This document shows positions 6,245 through 13,785 of a stretch of DNA of 14,305 nucleotides, one piece after another. The position numbers were made by a program, and so were the translations under genes. Below the pieces are notes generated by a model that had not been told where the DNA came from, ran no database searches, and was given only the letters and a program-made list of their open reading frames with translations. Numbering within the stretch: position 1 is the first letter of the stretch; the number at the start of each line of letters is the position of its first letter. Location: assembly GCA_022839105.1 (NCBI GenBank), contig JALHDH010000090.1, forward strand, positions 1 through 14,305, read 5' to 3'. The DNA comes from a bacterium. GTDB lineage: Bacteria > Vulcanimicrobiota > Xenobia > Xenobiales > Xenobiaceae.

Positions 6245-7464
6245 CTCGACCCTCCCTCCTCCAGGTGCAGCCCGAACTCCCGATGCAGGGCGCCGGCCGC
6301 CCGGGCCAGATGGTCCTCGGGAACCACGCAGGAGATGGTGATATGGGAATCCGTGCTGTGGATCAACTCCACGCCTCCGTCCTGGAGAGCCCGGTGGATC
6401 CGGAGCATGACCCCGGGAACACCGCGCATGCCCTGGCCCACCACCGAGATCTTGGCGCACCCCCGGCGGACCTCGCTGGGATGGCCCAGGACCTTCAGGA
6501 GATCCTGCGCCCCGCCCCGCAGATCCTCCTCCCGCAGCAGGAAGTACAGCCGTCGGGCCAGGACGTTGATCAGATCCAGCGAGAGCCCGGCTCCGGCCAG
6601 CTTCTCGAAGACATGCGACCGGGCTGCGGCCAGTTCCTGCGCCTCGCGCAGGTCGATGCAGACCCGGCACAGGCCGCCCACGGTCACGATCCCGGTGACC
6701 AGCTCGGTGGTCCCGAGCGGCCGGTCCAGAATCCGCGTCCCCGGAGCGTCGGAGAAGGTCGAGCGGACCACCAGGGGAACCCGGTGGGCTTCCGCCATGG
6801 CCACCGCGCGGGGGTGCAGGACCCGCGATCCCTCGTTGGCCATCTCGCCCATCTCCAACAAGGTGATCGCGGGCAGGACCCGAGCCTCGGGGACCTGACG
6901 GGGATCGGCGGTCATGACGCCTTCGACATCGGTATAGATCTCGACGGCCTCGGCGCCCAGGCCGGCCCCCAGGGCCACGGCGGTGGTGTCGCTTCCGCCC
7001 CGTCCCAGGGTCGCCACCCCGAGCCCGGAGCAGGCTCCCTGGAAACCGGCCACCACGGGAATCTCCCCGGCCTCCAGGGAGGCCTGCAGGGGTCTGGGGT
7101 CCAGAGCCGCCACGCGGGCCTCGCCGAAGGGCCCCTCGGTCAGGATCCCCGCCTCGGCGCCGCTGAAGGCCCGGGAGGGCAGACCCAGGCTGCGCAGGAA
7201 ATGGCTGATCACCACGCTGGAGAGGATCTCGCCGCAGGCCATCAACATATCCAGTTCCCGGGGATCCTGCCACTCCCTCCAGGAAGACACCAGACCCAGC
7301 AGGGTATCGGTCGCGTACGGCTGGGGAGGCCGCCCCATGGCCGAGATCACCACCACGGGACTCAGTCCCCGCTCGCGGGCCTCAAGGACCTTGCGGGCCA
7401 GGCCCTGGCGGCCCTCCTCGCCAGCCACCGAGGTCCCACCGAACTTCTGCACCAGGATCCTCAT
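6241..7464 (-). CDS. lysC: Aspartate kinase with C-terminal ACT domains
   Basis: A 407-residue monofunctional aspartokinase, which phosphorylates aspartate in the first step towards lysine, threonine and methionine. The catalytic domain shows KFGGTSV (7-13), MACGEILSS (75-83), FQGACSGLGVATLGRGGSDTTA (141-162) and YTDVEGVMTADPR (177-189). Two ACT-type regulatory segments follow (about 262-330 and 337-400, the latter with ISVVGQGMRGVPG and HSTDSHITISCVV). The length fits the short ACT-containing class that is normally feedback-controlled by lysine and/or threonine; the effector cannot be read from the sequence. ATG 7464 has AGAGGAG about 10 bases upstream. It starts 16 bases after asd stops, and its stop codon overlaps the nrfH start. 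Confidence 0.96.
   Translation of the reverse strand: MRILVQKFGGTSVAGEEGRQGLARKVLEARERGLSPVVVISAMGRPPQPYATDTLLGLVSSWREWQDPRELDMLMACGEILSSVVISHFLRSLGLPSRAFSGAEAGILTEGPFGEARVAALDPRPLQASLEAGEIPVVAGFQGACSGLGVATLGRGGSDTTAVALGAGLGAEAVEIYTDVEGVMTADPRQVPEARVLPAITLLEMGEMANEGSRVLHPRAVAMAEAHRVPLVVRSTFSDAPGTRILDRPLGTTELVTGIVTVGGLCRVCIDLREAQELAAARSHVFEKLAGAGLSLDLINVLARRLYFLLREEDLRGGAQDLLKVLGHPSEVRRGCAKISVVGQGMRGVPGVMLRIHRALQDGGVELIHSTDSHITISCVVPEDHLARAAGALHREFGLHLEEGGSS
6245..6262 (-). promoter_or_regulatory. Ribosome-binding site that fixes the TTG start of nrfH
   Basis: On the minus strand, GGAGGAGGGAGGG at 6262-6250 lies inside the last codons of lysC (encoding EEGG), 5 bases before TTG 6244. It is one of the strongest Shine-Dalgarno runs in the window. 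It supports the non-ATG start and continued translation from lysC into nrfH. Confidence 0.7.
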
Positions 7465-7480
7465 GCCCGGGGTGCTCCTC

Positions 7481-8500
7481 TCAGGCCTTGCCGCCCAACC
7501 CGAGCAGGGCCTCGGCAATCTGGACCGCGTTGGTCGCGGCTCCCTTGCGCAGGTTGTCGGCCACCACCCACATGGCCAGACCGTGCGCCACCGTCGGGTC
7601 GCGACGGATGCGGCCCACCAGGACCAGATCCTGACCTTCCGCGTCCAGGGGGGTGGGATACTCCCCTCGGACCGGGTCGTCCACCACCCGGATTCCCGGA
7701 GCGCCACGCAGCAGTTCCCGGGCCTCCTCGGGTCCCAGGGGGCGCTCGGTCTCGACGTAGACCACCTCGGAATGAGCGTGCAGGACGGGAACCCGGACGC
7801 AGGTCGCCATCACCGGCAATTCGGGAAGGTCGAGGATCTTCCGGGTCTCCAGGACCATCTTGACCTCTTCACCCGTCGAACCCTCCTCGTCGAAGGCCGC
7901 GACATGAGGCAGGAGATTGAAGGCGATGGGCCGGGGATAGACCTTTGGAAGCGGACTCGCCCCTCCGCCGACCCAGGAGCGGGTCTGCTCCCGAAGCTCC
8001 TCCAGGGCCTCCTTGCCGGTTCCGGAGACCGACTGGTAGGTGGACACGGCCACCCTCTTCAAGCCCGCCGCCGCGTGGATCGGAGCCAGGGCCACCACCA
8101 TCTGGATGGTCGAGCAGTTGGGGTTGGCCACCAGGCCGGAGTGCCGCGCCAGATGGTGGGCATTGACCTCGGGGACCACCAGGGGAACCTCCGGATCCAT
8201 CCGGAAGGTGGCCGAGTTGTCCACGACCAGCGTGCCCCGGGCGCGGGCCCGCGGTGCCTGGTCGGCCGAGGCCACCTCGCCGCCTGCGAAGAGCGCCAGG
8301 TCCACCCCGGCGAAATCGGCCACGGCCACATCCTCGACCGTCAGCTCTCCCCCCCTCCACGGGAGCCTGGCGCCTGCCGACCGGGCAGAAGCCATGACCC
8401 GCACCCGCTCCAGGGGCAGGTCCCGCTCAGCCAGGATCTCCAGCATGGTGGTGCCGACCGCGCCCGTGGCCCCTACGACGGCCACCGTATATCTCTTCAT
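7481..8500 (-). CDS. asd: Aspartate-semialdehyde dehydrogenase
   Basis: The 339-residue enzyme converts aspartyl phosphate to aspartate semialdehyde with NADPH, the branch-point step after LysC. Visible signatures: the nucleotide-binding GATGAVG (10-16), DNSATFRM (94-101), NPNCST with catalytic Cys129, QSVSGTG (156-162), and the acid/base His in RVPVLHAHSE (His243 by position). Length is normal for the family. ATG 8500 lies 9 bases after the dapB stop. The upstream sequence has only a weak purine run (AGAGAA), so translation probably depends on coupling from dapB. Context with dapB and lysC confirms the pathway. Confidence 0.97.
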   Translation of the reverse strand: MKRYTVAVVGATGAVGTTMLEILAERDLPLERVRVMASARSAGARLPWRGGELTVEDVAVADFAGVDLALFAGGEVASADQAPRARARGTLVVDNSATFRMDPEVPLVVPEVNAHHLARHSGLVANPNCSTIQMVVALAPIHAAAGLKRVAVSTYQSVSGTGKEALEELREQTRSWVGGGASPLPKVYPRPIAFNLLPHVAAFDEEGSTGEEVKMVLETRKILDLPELPVMATCVRVPVLHAHSEVVYVETERPLGPEEARELLRGAPGIRVVDDPVRGEYPTPLDAEGQDLVLVGRIRRDPTVAHGLAMWVVADNLRKGAATNAVQIAEALLGLGGKA

Positions 8501-8509
8501 CGCAGTTCT

Positions 8510-9322
8510 CTAGTCCAGGAGATTTTCCAGGCCCACCACCATGCCGTGCAGGCGGCGGACCCTCTGGATGGCCAGGGCCACGCCGGGCATGAAGCAGTCC
8601 CGGGTGGCCGAATCGTGGCGCAGGGTCAGGGTCTCGCCCACCCCCCCCAGCAGGACCATCTGGTGGGCCAGCAGGCCCGGCAGACGGACCGAGTGGATCC
8701 GGATCCCGCCGATATTGCCACCGCGGGCTCCCTTGACGGTCTCCTCGCCCTCCGCGGGGGTGCGGAACCCGTCCGGCCGGGCCCGGACCATCAACTCGGC
8801 AGTGCGCCGGGCGGTCCCCGAGGGCGAGTCCAGCTTGCGCTCGTGGTGCATCTCGACGATCTCGGCCCAACGATAGTAGCGAGCCGCCTCCCGGGCGAAC
8901 TTCATCATCAGGACGGCGCCCAGGGCGAAGTTGGGGGCCAGCAGGACCGGGTGCTTGTAGGCCCGCGCGGCGTTGTCGATCTCGTCCTCGTCGGCCGAGG
9001 GGATGCCGGTCGTGCCGATCACGCAGGCCACATCATGCTGGATGGCCCTCAGGACCCTCTCCTTGACGGCCGGGCCGATCGAGAAGTCGACCATGACCCC
9101 GCCGGCCGCCCGCTCCAGGGCCTCGTCGAGATCCGCGGTGACGTGGACTCCACAGGAGTCCCCGGCCACCAGCTCGCCGATGTCCTCGCCCAGGTGCCGG
9201 GCGTGGCCCAGGGCCCCGACCAGCTCCATGTCCACCTGCCCCAGCACCGTCTGGACGGTCTCCCGACCCATCCGACCGGTGGCCCCCGAAACGACGACGG
9301 GGACCATCTCCTTGCTCTCCAT
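8510..9322 (-). CDS. dapB: 4-hydroxy-tetrahydrodipicolinate reductase
   Basis: A 270-residue NAD(P)H-dependent reductase of diaminopimelate/lysine biosynthesis, acting after DapA. The N-terminal nucleotide-binding loop is SGATGRMGRE (12-21). VDFSIGPA and VIGTTGI (101-107) follow. The diagnostic motif EIVEMHHERKLDSPSGTA (154-171) contains the catalytic His159 and Lys163. The region GARGGNIGGIRIHSVRLPG and the C-terminal helix are as in the family. ATG 9322 is chosen because AGGAGG lies 4 bases upstream and the length then matches typical DapB; a later ATG at 9307 is less well supported. It follows the peptidase gene by 46 bases and precedes asd by 9. No dapA is adjacent. Confidence 0.96.
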   Translation of the reverse strand: MESKEMVPVVVSGATGRMGRETVQTVLGQVDMELVGALGHARHLGEDIGELVAGDSCGVHVTADLDEALERAAGGVMVDFSIGPAVKERVLRAIQHDVACVIGTTGIPSADEDEIDNAARAYKHPVLLAPNFALGAVLMMKFAREAARYYRWAEIVEMHHERKLDSPSGTARRTAELMVRARPDGFRTPAEGEETVKGARGGNIGGIRIHSVRLPGLLAHQMVLLGGVGETLTLRHDSATRDCFMPGVALAIQRVRRLHGMVVGLENLLD

Positions 9323-9368
9323 GACGCCTCCTGAGGCCTCCATGTCGAGGCCAGCAAATGATTTGGAT

Positions 9369-10631
9369 CTACGGCGTGCCCACGGCGGGGATGCCATCGA
9401 CGGCCTGGACCGGGCCCAGGACCGCCAGCGTGAAGCGCTCGGGAGCCAGGAGCGTGCGGGCCAGGTCCAGGATATCCTCGTGGCTCACGGCGTCGACGCG
9501 CTCGATGACCTCCTCCAGCGGGATGATCCGCCCGTGGAAGCTCTGGGTCCGGGCCAGACGCATCATGCGGTGGGAGGTCGACTCCATGGCCAGGGCGATG
9601 GAGCCCTTGAGGTGCTCGCGAGCGCGCTCGAGCTCCTCGGGTCGGATCCCGTCCTGGCGGACCTCCTCGAGGATCTCCCGGCTCAGGCGAAGGACCTCTT
9701 CCACCTTCTCGGCCGAGGTCCCGGCATAGACCCCGAAGAGTCCGCAATCCCGATAGGTGTTCTGGAAGGTGCAGACCGTATAGACCAGCCCCCGGCGCTC
9801 GCGGATCTCCTGGAAGAGCCGGCAGGACATCGACCCGCCCAGGACGCTGTCCAGGACCAGCATGGCGTAGCGCCGCTCGTCGGTCACCGCCAGCCCCTGG
9901 ACCCCATAGCAGACATAGACCTGCTCGGAGTCCCGGTACTGGACGATCCGACGCGGATTGGACTCGGGGGTGCCGCCGGGAACCAGGGGAAGGGGCTCGG
10001 CGGGCCTGCCGCCCTGAAACCACTGGCCCACCTTCTCGGCGACCATGTCGTGGTCCACGTGCCCCGCCGCCGAAACAAGCAGGCGCGAGGGCAGATAGCG
10101 CTCCTCCATGAACTGCACCAGGCGCTCGCGATCCAGCCCCGAGATCACCTCGCGGCTTCCCAGGATCGGTCGGCCCAGGGGATGACCGTCCCAGACCGAC
10201 GAGGTGAACACGTCGAAGACCATCTCGTCGGGAGCGTCCTCATACATCTTGATCTCTTCGAGGATCACGCCCTTCTCGCGCTCGAGCTCGGCGGGGTCGA
10301 AAAGCGAGTTCAAGAACATGTCCGAGAGGATGTCCAGGGCCCGGGGAAGGTGCTGGTCCATCACCCGCGCGTAGTAGCAGGTCTGCTCCTTCTCGGTGAA
10401 GGCGTTGAGCTGCCCGCCCACCCCGTCCATGGCCTCGGCGATCTGGGTCGCCGTGCGCCGAGGCGTGCCTTTGAAGAGCATGTGCTCGAGGAAGTGCGAA
10501 AGCCCGGACTGGTCTTCCCGTTCGTGACGGGAGCCCGACTGGGCCCAGATCCCCAGGGAACACGAGCGGAATTCGGGGATCTGCTCGGTCACCAGGGTGA
10601 TCCCGTTGTCTAGAGTCGTCTTGCGGACCAT
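9369..10631 (-). CDS. M16 family zinc peptidase (processing-peptidase-like)
   Basis: A 420-residue single-unit M16B-type metallopeptidase related to B. subtilis MlpA/YmxG and mitochondrial processing peptidase subunits. The inverted zinc motif HFLEH (46-50: His46, Glu49, His50) is intact, with the third ligand supplied by a Glu in REKGVILEEIKMYED near 125. The C-terminal half carries the second M16 fold with GGSMSCRLFQEIRERRGLVYTV, the substrate-binding R..Y region. No signal peptide is seen, so a cytoplasmic location is likely. ATG 10631 opens the conserved VRKTTLDNGITLV strand; AAAGGT lies about 8 bases upstream. The open frame extends further upstream only through the stem-loop. M16 peptidases often lie beside dap/asd genes, but their substrate there is unclear. 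Confidence 0.94.
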   Translation of the reverse strand: MVRKTTLDNGITLVTEQIPEFRSCSLGIWAQSGSRHEREDQSGLSHFLEHMLFKGTPRRTATQIAEAMDGVGGQLNAFTEKEQTCYYARVMDQHLPRALDILSDMFLNSLFDPAELEREKGVILEEIKMYEDAPDEMVFDVFTSSVWDGHPLGRPILGSREVISGLDRERLVQFMEERYLPSRLLVSAAGHVDHDMVAEKVGQWFQGGRPAEPLPLVPGGTPESNPRRIVQYRDSEQVYVCYGVQGLAVTDERRYAMLVLDSVLGGSMSCRLFQEIRERRGLVYTVCTFQNTYRDCGLFGVYAGTSAEKVEEVLRLSREILEEVRQDGIRPEELERAREHLKGSIALAMESTSHRMMRLARTQSFHGRIIPLEEVIERVDAVSHEDILDLARTLLAPERFTLAVLGPVQAVDGIPAVGTP

Positions 10632-10679
10632 CTGCCCTACCTTTCCGGAGGCCTTGGAGGCCGCCGCGAGCCGCCGGTT

Positions 10680-10711
10680 CTCCCCCGGAGGGGGCATTCC
10701 CTCCGGGGGAG
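10680..10711 (-). terminator. Stem-loop between cupin and M16 genes, terminator-like without U-tract
   Basis: A 13-bp perfect stem (10680-10692 pairing with 10699-10711) with a 6-base loop starts 10 bases after the cupin stop codon on the minus strand. It is very GC-rich (CTCCCCCGGAGGG arm). The bases after it on the minus strand are AACCGG, not T-rich, so it may weaken or process the transcript rather than stop it cleanly. Confidence 0.55.
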
Positions 10712-10721
10712 GGTCCAGCAG

Positions 10722-11069
10722 CTACTGCGGAGAGGGGGACTCTTGAGGGACCGTCCCCCCGCGCAGCAGGATCAAGAGCATGATCGCGCCGGTCCGGGCC
10801 AGCACGCTGTGGGGCAGATGGGCCTTCATCCGCACCCAGGCGCCGGGGCCGACCTCGTGCTCGTCGGCCCCCAGGGTCAGGCGCATCCGTCCCTGGAGCA
10901 CAACGATCTCGGCGGGCACCGAGGCGGTGTGCTCGGTCAGCTCCTGGCCCTCGCCAAAGGCGAAGAGCACGGTCCGGGAGCGCTCGTCGGAATGGACGGT
11001 CCGGCTCAGGATGCCGTCCGGGGGAATCTCGGTCTTGAGGAAATCCTCACGCAACAGATACTCACTCAT
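10722..11069 (-). CDS. Small cupin-domain protein
   Basis: A 115-residue single-domain cupin (RmlC-like beta barrel). The first cupin block reads FAFGEGQELTEHTASVPAEIVVLQGRMRLTL (about 37-67): the His in TEHTA and the Glu six residues later match G(X)5HXH(X)3-4E(X)6G with only one of the two usual histidines. The second block, GPGAWVRMKAHLPHSVLA (about 74-91), has the PxHxxxA/P pattern with a His ligand, so metal binding is possible but not certain. Function is unknown; such proteins are sensors or small enzymes. ATG 11069 is clear because GAGGAGG lies 8 bases upstream; a GTG at 11078 would overlap this site. A stem-loop follows. It lies 63 bases downstream of the PhzF-like gene. Confidence 0.85.
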   Translation of the reverse strand: MSEYLLREDFLKTEIPPDGILSRTVHSDERSRTVLFAFGEGQELTEHTASVPAEIVVLQGRMRLTLGADEHEVGPGAWVRMKAHLPHSVLARTGAIMLLILLRGGTVPQESPSPQ

Positions 11070-11132
11070 GTCTGTCACCTCCTCAGAGAAGTGTTCCCGG
11101 TTTCGAGTCGCCGCGAGCCCGGGTGCCGGAAA

Positions 11133-11939
11133 TCAGCGGAGCAGCTCTCCGCGCATCATGGTGACGGCCCTTCCCGTCAGGGTGACCCTCCCCGTGCCGG
11201 GTACCGCGACCCGCACCAGGCCTCCCCTCTTCGAGGCCTGATACCCGACCAGCTCGTTCTTGCCCAGGCGTTCGGACCAGAAAGGCCCCAGGAAGCAGTG
11301 GGCCGATCCCGTCACGGGATCCTCGTCGATGCCCAGGGCGGGGGCGAAGTAGCGCGAGACGAAGTCGGCGTCCGAGCGTCGGGCCGGCGCCGTCACCATG
11401 AGCCCTCCCTGGCCCAGCCAGAGCAGGCGGCGGAAATCCGGAGCCAGCTCGCGCACCTGCTTCTCGTCCTCGAGCAGGACCAGCCAGTCGAAGCGGTTGC
11501 GCTCGACCTCCTCGAAGCTCGAGATCCCCAGGATCCGATCCAGCTTGCGGGGAGCAGGGGTCGAGACGCCGGGTTCCTCGGGGAAGTCCATCGAGATCTC
11601 GCCGGCAAGCTGGCGACAGGTCAATGGACCGCTGCGGGTGTGGAAGCGGATCGGTTCGTCGAGGGCGACCCGCCCCTCCTCCCAGAGCAGGTGGGCCGAA
11701 GCCAGGGTGGCGTGACCGCAGAGCTCGACCTCGCAGCGCGGGGTGAACCAGCGCAGGAAGAATCCGCCTTCGGGATGGGGGTCCACGAAGGCCGTCTCGG
11801 AGAGGTTCATCTCGCCGGCGATCCTCTGCATCCGATCCTCGGGAAGGGCCCCCGGACACAGGCACACGGCCGCAGGGTTCCCGCGAAAGGGGGTCTCGGT
11901 GAAGGCGTCGACGATGGCGATGGGTTGGCCGGTCTTCAT
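11133..11939 (-). CDS. PhzF family isomerase/epimerase-like protein
   Basis: A 268-residue two-lobed protein of the PhzF/YddE (diaminopimelate-epimerase fold) superfamily. Motifs: VDAFTETPFRGNPAAVCL (10-27), NLSETAFV with the catalytic-type Glu48, RWFTPRCEVELCGHATLASAH (63-83), and DEDPVTGSAHC (205-215). Members isomerise small acidic metabolites; only a few, such as PhzF itself, have a known substrate, and no phenazine genes are here. The fold is shared with DapF, but the Cys pair of DapF is not what is seen, so it is not the lysine-pathway epimerase. ATG 11939 has no good Shine-Dalgarno sequence upstream. It is divergent from recN with 81 bases between start codons, and heads the minus-strand gene string. 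Confidence 0.93.
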   Translation of the reverse strand: MKTGQPIAIVDAFTETPFRGNPAAVCLCPGALPEDRMQRIAGEMNLSETAFVDPHPEGGFFLRWFTPRCEVELCGHATLASAHLLWEEGRVALDEPIRFHTRSGPLTCRQLAGEISMDFPEEPGVSTPAPRKLDRILGISSFEEVERNRFDWLVLLEDEKQVRELAPDFRRLLWLGQGGLMVTAPARRSDADFVSRYFAPALGIDEDPVTGSAHCFLGPFWSERLGKNELVGYQASKRGGLVRVAVPGTGRVTLTGRAVTMMRGELLR

Positions 11940-12020
11940 GGGAAGGGCGGTTCTTGCCGTGGGGAGCGCCTCCTGCGCCCGGGGCAGGATTGGCCGGGGG
12001 CCTTGGGCAAATCCCCGGCC

Positions 12021-13688
12021 ATGCTCGCGGAACTCGAGATCGTCAACTTCGCCCTGGTGGAACACGCCTGCCTCCCCTTTGCGGAAGGCCTGAACGTCCT
12101 GTCCGGCGAGACCGGCTCGGGCAAATCCCTGGTGGTGGAGGCGCTCGGCTTCCTGCTGGGCGGCACTCCCCGGGACAAACCGCTGCGCTCGGGGGCCGAG
12201 AGCGGCTCGGTCAGCGGGCGCTTCCTGGATCCACCCGAGGAGGCCCTGGCCCTGGTCCGCCAGTGGGGACTGGAACAGGGCGAGGGCGAGCTGGTGCTGA
12301 GTCGCGACCTGCACGCCTCAGGGCGAAGCACCTGCCGCATCAACTCGCGGCTGACCACCCTGGCCAACCTCCGCGAACTGGGCGCCAGCCTGGTGGACCT
12401 GCACGGTCAGCACCAGCAGTACGCCCTGCTGAAACCCTCGCGGCACCTGCAGATCCTGGACCGCTTCGCCGGGCCGGATCAGGCCGGGCGCCTCGCGCGG
12501 CACGCCGCGGCGTGGAGGCGCTCCCGCGAGCTGGCCACCGAGCTGGAGGCGCTGCGCTCGGGAGAGCGCGAACGCCGCCGCGAAATCGACTGGACCCTGC
12601 ACGAGATCGCCGAGATCCGCGAGATCGCCCCCCAACCGGGCGAGGACCAGGAGCTGGAGGAGGCCATCCGGGTCCTGGCCGCCGCCGAGGACCTGCAGCG
12701 AGGCGCCGCCGAGGCCCACCAGGCCCTGCAGGGCGAAGGGGGCGCCGCCGAGGCCCTGTCCCGGGCCGGTTCGGCCCTCAAAGGCCTCCTGGGCGCCGAC
12801 CCGCGCCTGGAGACCTTCTGGGAGAGGCTGGAGGAAGCCCTGGTCATGGTCCGGGAAGCGGCCATGGATCTGCGCTCGTACGGGGACCGGATCAGCGCGG
12901 ACCCCCAGCGCCTGGAGGAGCTTCAGGGGCGCCACGAAGCCTTGCGCCGCCTGCAGCGCAAGTACGGCCCCAGCCTGGAGGAGGTGCTGGCCTACCGGGA
13001 CTCGGCCCAGGCCCGCCTGGCCGAGCTGGAGGGCCAGGGGACCCGCTCGGAGGATCTGGAATCCGAACTGGCCCGGGCCGAGAAGGAGCGCCTGGACCTG
13101 GCCGCAGAGCTCTCGACCGCCCGGAAGGAGGCGGCGGGCCGGCTCCAGACCGAGGTGGGCCGGGAGCTGGCCCTGGTGGGCCTGGGTTCCTGCCGCTTCG
13201 TGGTCGCGCTGGAGAAGGCCCCCGAGCCCGGGCCCGAGGGCCTGGACCGGGTCGAATTCCTGATCGCCCCCAACCCCGGCGAGCCTCCGCGCCCCCTGGC
13301 CCGGATCGCCTCGGGCGGCGAGCTCTCGCGCCTCATGCTGGCGATGCTGGGCCTCTTCTCGCGCTTCGAGCCGGTGCCGACCCTGCTCTTCGACGAGATC
13401 GACGCCGGCCTGGGCGGCCGCGCCGCCGAGGCCGTGGCCCGCCGGCTGGGGGACCTGGCGCAGCGCTGCCAGGTCCTGTGCGTGACCCACCTGGCCGTGC
13501 TCGCGGCGACCGGCGCGCGCCACCACCACCTGTACAAGACCGTCGAGGACGGCCGGACCACCACCCGCACCCAGGTGCTGGAGGGCGAGCCCCGCGAGCT
13601 CGAACTGGCCCGCATGCTCTCCGGCGACGCCTCGCCCGAGGCCGCCCGCAGCCACGCCCGCGAACTCCTGGCGCGCGCCGGGGGGTGA
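12021..13688 (+). CDS. recN: DNA repair protein RecN (SMC-like ATPase)
   Basis: A 555-residue SMC-family ATPase acting in recombinational repair of double-strand breaks. The N-terminal head starts MLAELEIVNFALVEH and has Walker A GETGSGKS (29-36). LVDLHGQHQQYALLKPSRHLQILDRFAG (about 129-156) is the RecN-specific lead-in to the coiled coil. The middle (about 165-390) is Glu/Arg/Ala-rich coiled coil. The C-terminal head has the ABC signature ASGGELSR (430-437), Walker B TLLFDEIDAGLGG with Asp458 and Glu459, and the VTHLAVLAA H-loop. Length is normal. The frame is open upstream to 10743, but only as an antisense shadow; ATG 12021 begins the conserved head. A canonical ribosome-binding site is not evident. 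I see no clear LexA box in the 81-base divergent gap. Confidence 0.97.
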   Translation: MLAELEIVNFALVEHACLPFAEGLNVLSGETGSGKSLVVEALGFLLGGTPRDKPLRSGAESGSVSGRFLDPPEEALALVRQWGLEQGEGELVLSRDLHASGRSTCRINSRLTTLANLRELGASLVDLHGQHQQYALLKPSRHLQILDRFAGPDQAGRLARHAAAWRRSRELATELEALRSGERERRREIDWTLHEIAEIREIAPQPGEDQELEEAIRVLAAAEDLQRGAAEAHQALQGEGGAAEALSRAGSALKGLLGADPRLETFWERLEEALVMVREAAMDLRSYGDRISADPQRLEELQGRHEALRRLQRKYGPSLEEVLAYRDSAQARLAELEGQGTRSEDLESELARAEKERLDLAAELSTARKEAAGRLQTEVGRELALVGLGSCRFVVALEKAPEPGPEGLDRVEFLIAPNPGEPPRPLARIASGGELSRLMLAMLGLFSRFEPVPTLLFDEIDAGLGGRAAEAVARRLGDLAQRCQVLCVTHLAVLAATGARHHHLYKTVEDGRTTTRTQVLEGEPRELELARMLSGDASPEAARSHARELLARAGG

Positions 13689-13760
13689 GGGGCGGGGGGG
13701 GGTGCATTGTGAGTTTCCGGCAAGCGTGCTTGGCTTGGTCAGCGGTCCCCAGGTAGCCTC

Positions 13761-13785
13761 GTGAGGGGCAGAGGAGGCCCCTCGT
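13761..13785 (+). promoter_or_regulatory. Hairpin presenting or sequestering the tnpA ribosome-binding site
   Basis: GAGGGGC (13763-13769) can pair exactly with GCCCCTC (13777-13783), leaving the 7-base loop AGAGGAG. Two further G-T wobble pairs can extend the stem. The Shine-Dalgarno sequence (GAGGAGG, 13771-13777) sits in the loop and first stem base, 8 bases before ATG 13786. It could limit transposon gene translation, especially from read-through transcripts (inference). Confidence 0.55.

Noticed and set aside
11133..11939. Diaminopimelate epimerase (DapF), suggested by the lysine-gene context
   Set aside because: Motifs are those of PhzF/YddE (NLSETAF, GHATLA, DPVTGSAH), and the DapF catalytic cysteine pair is not apparent.
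10743..12020. Very long open frame upstream of recN on the plus strand
   Set aside because: It is antisense to the cupin and PhzF-like genes; RecN homology begins exactly at ATG 12021.
11940..12020. LexA box or clear sigma-70 promoter for recN in the divergent gap
   Set aside because: I could not find a convincing CTG-N10-CAG-type site or a well-spaced -35/-10 pair.
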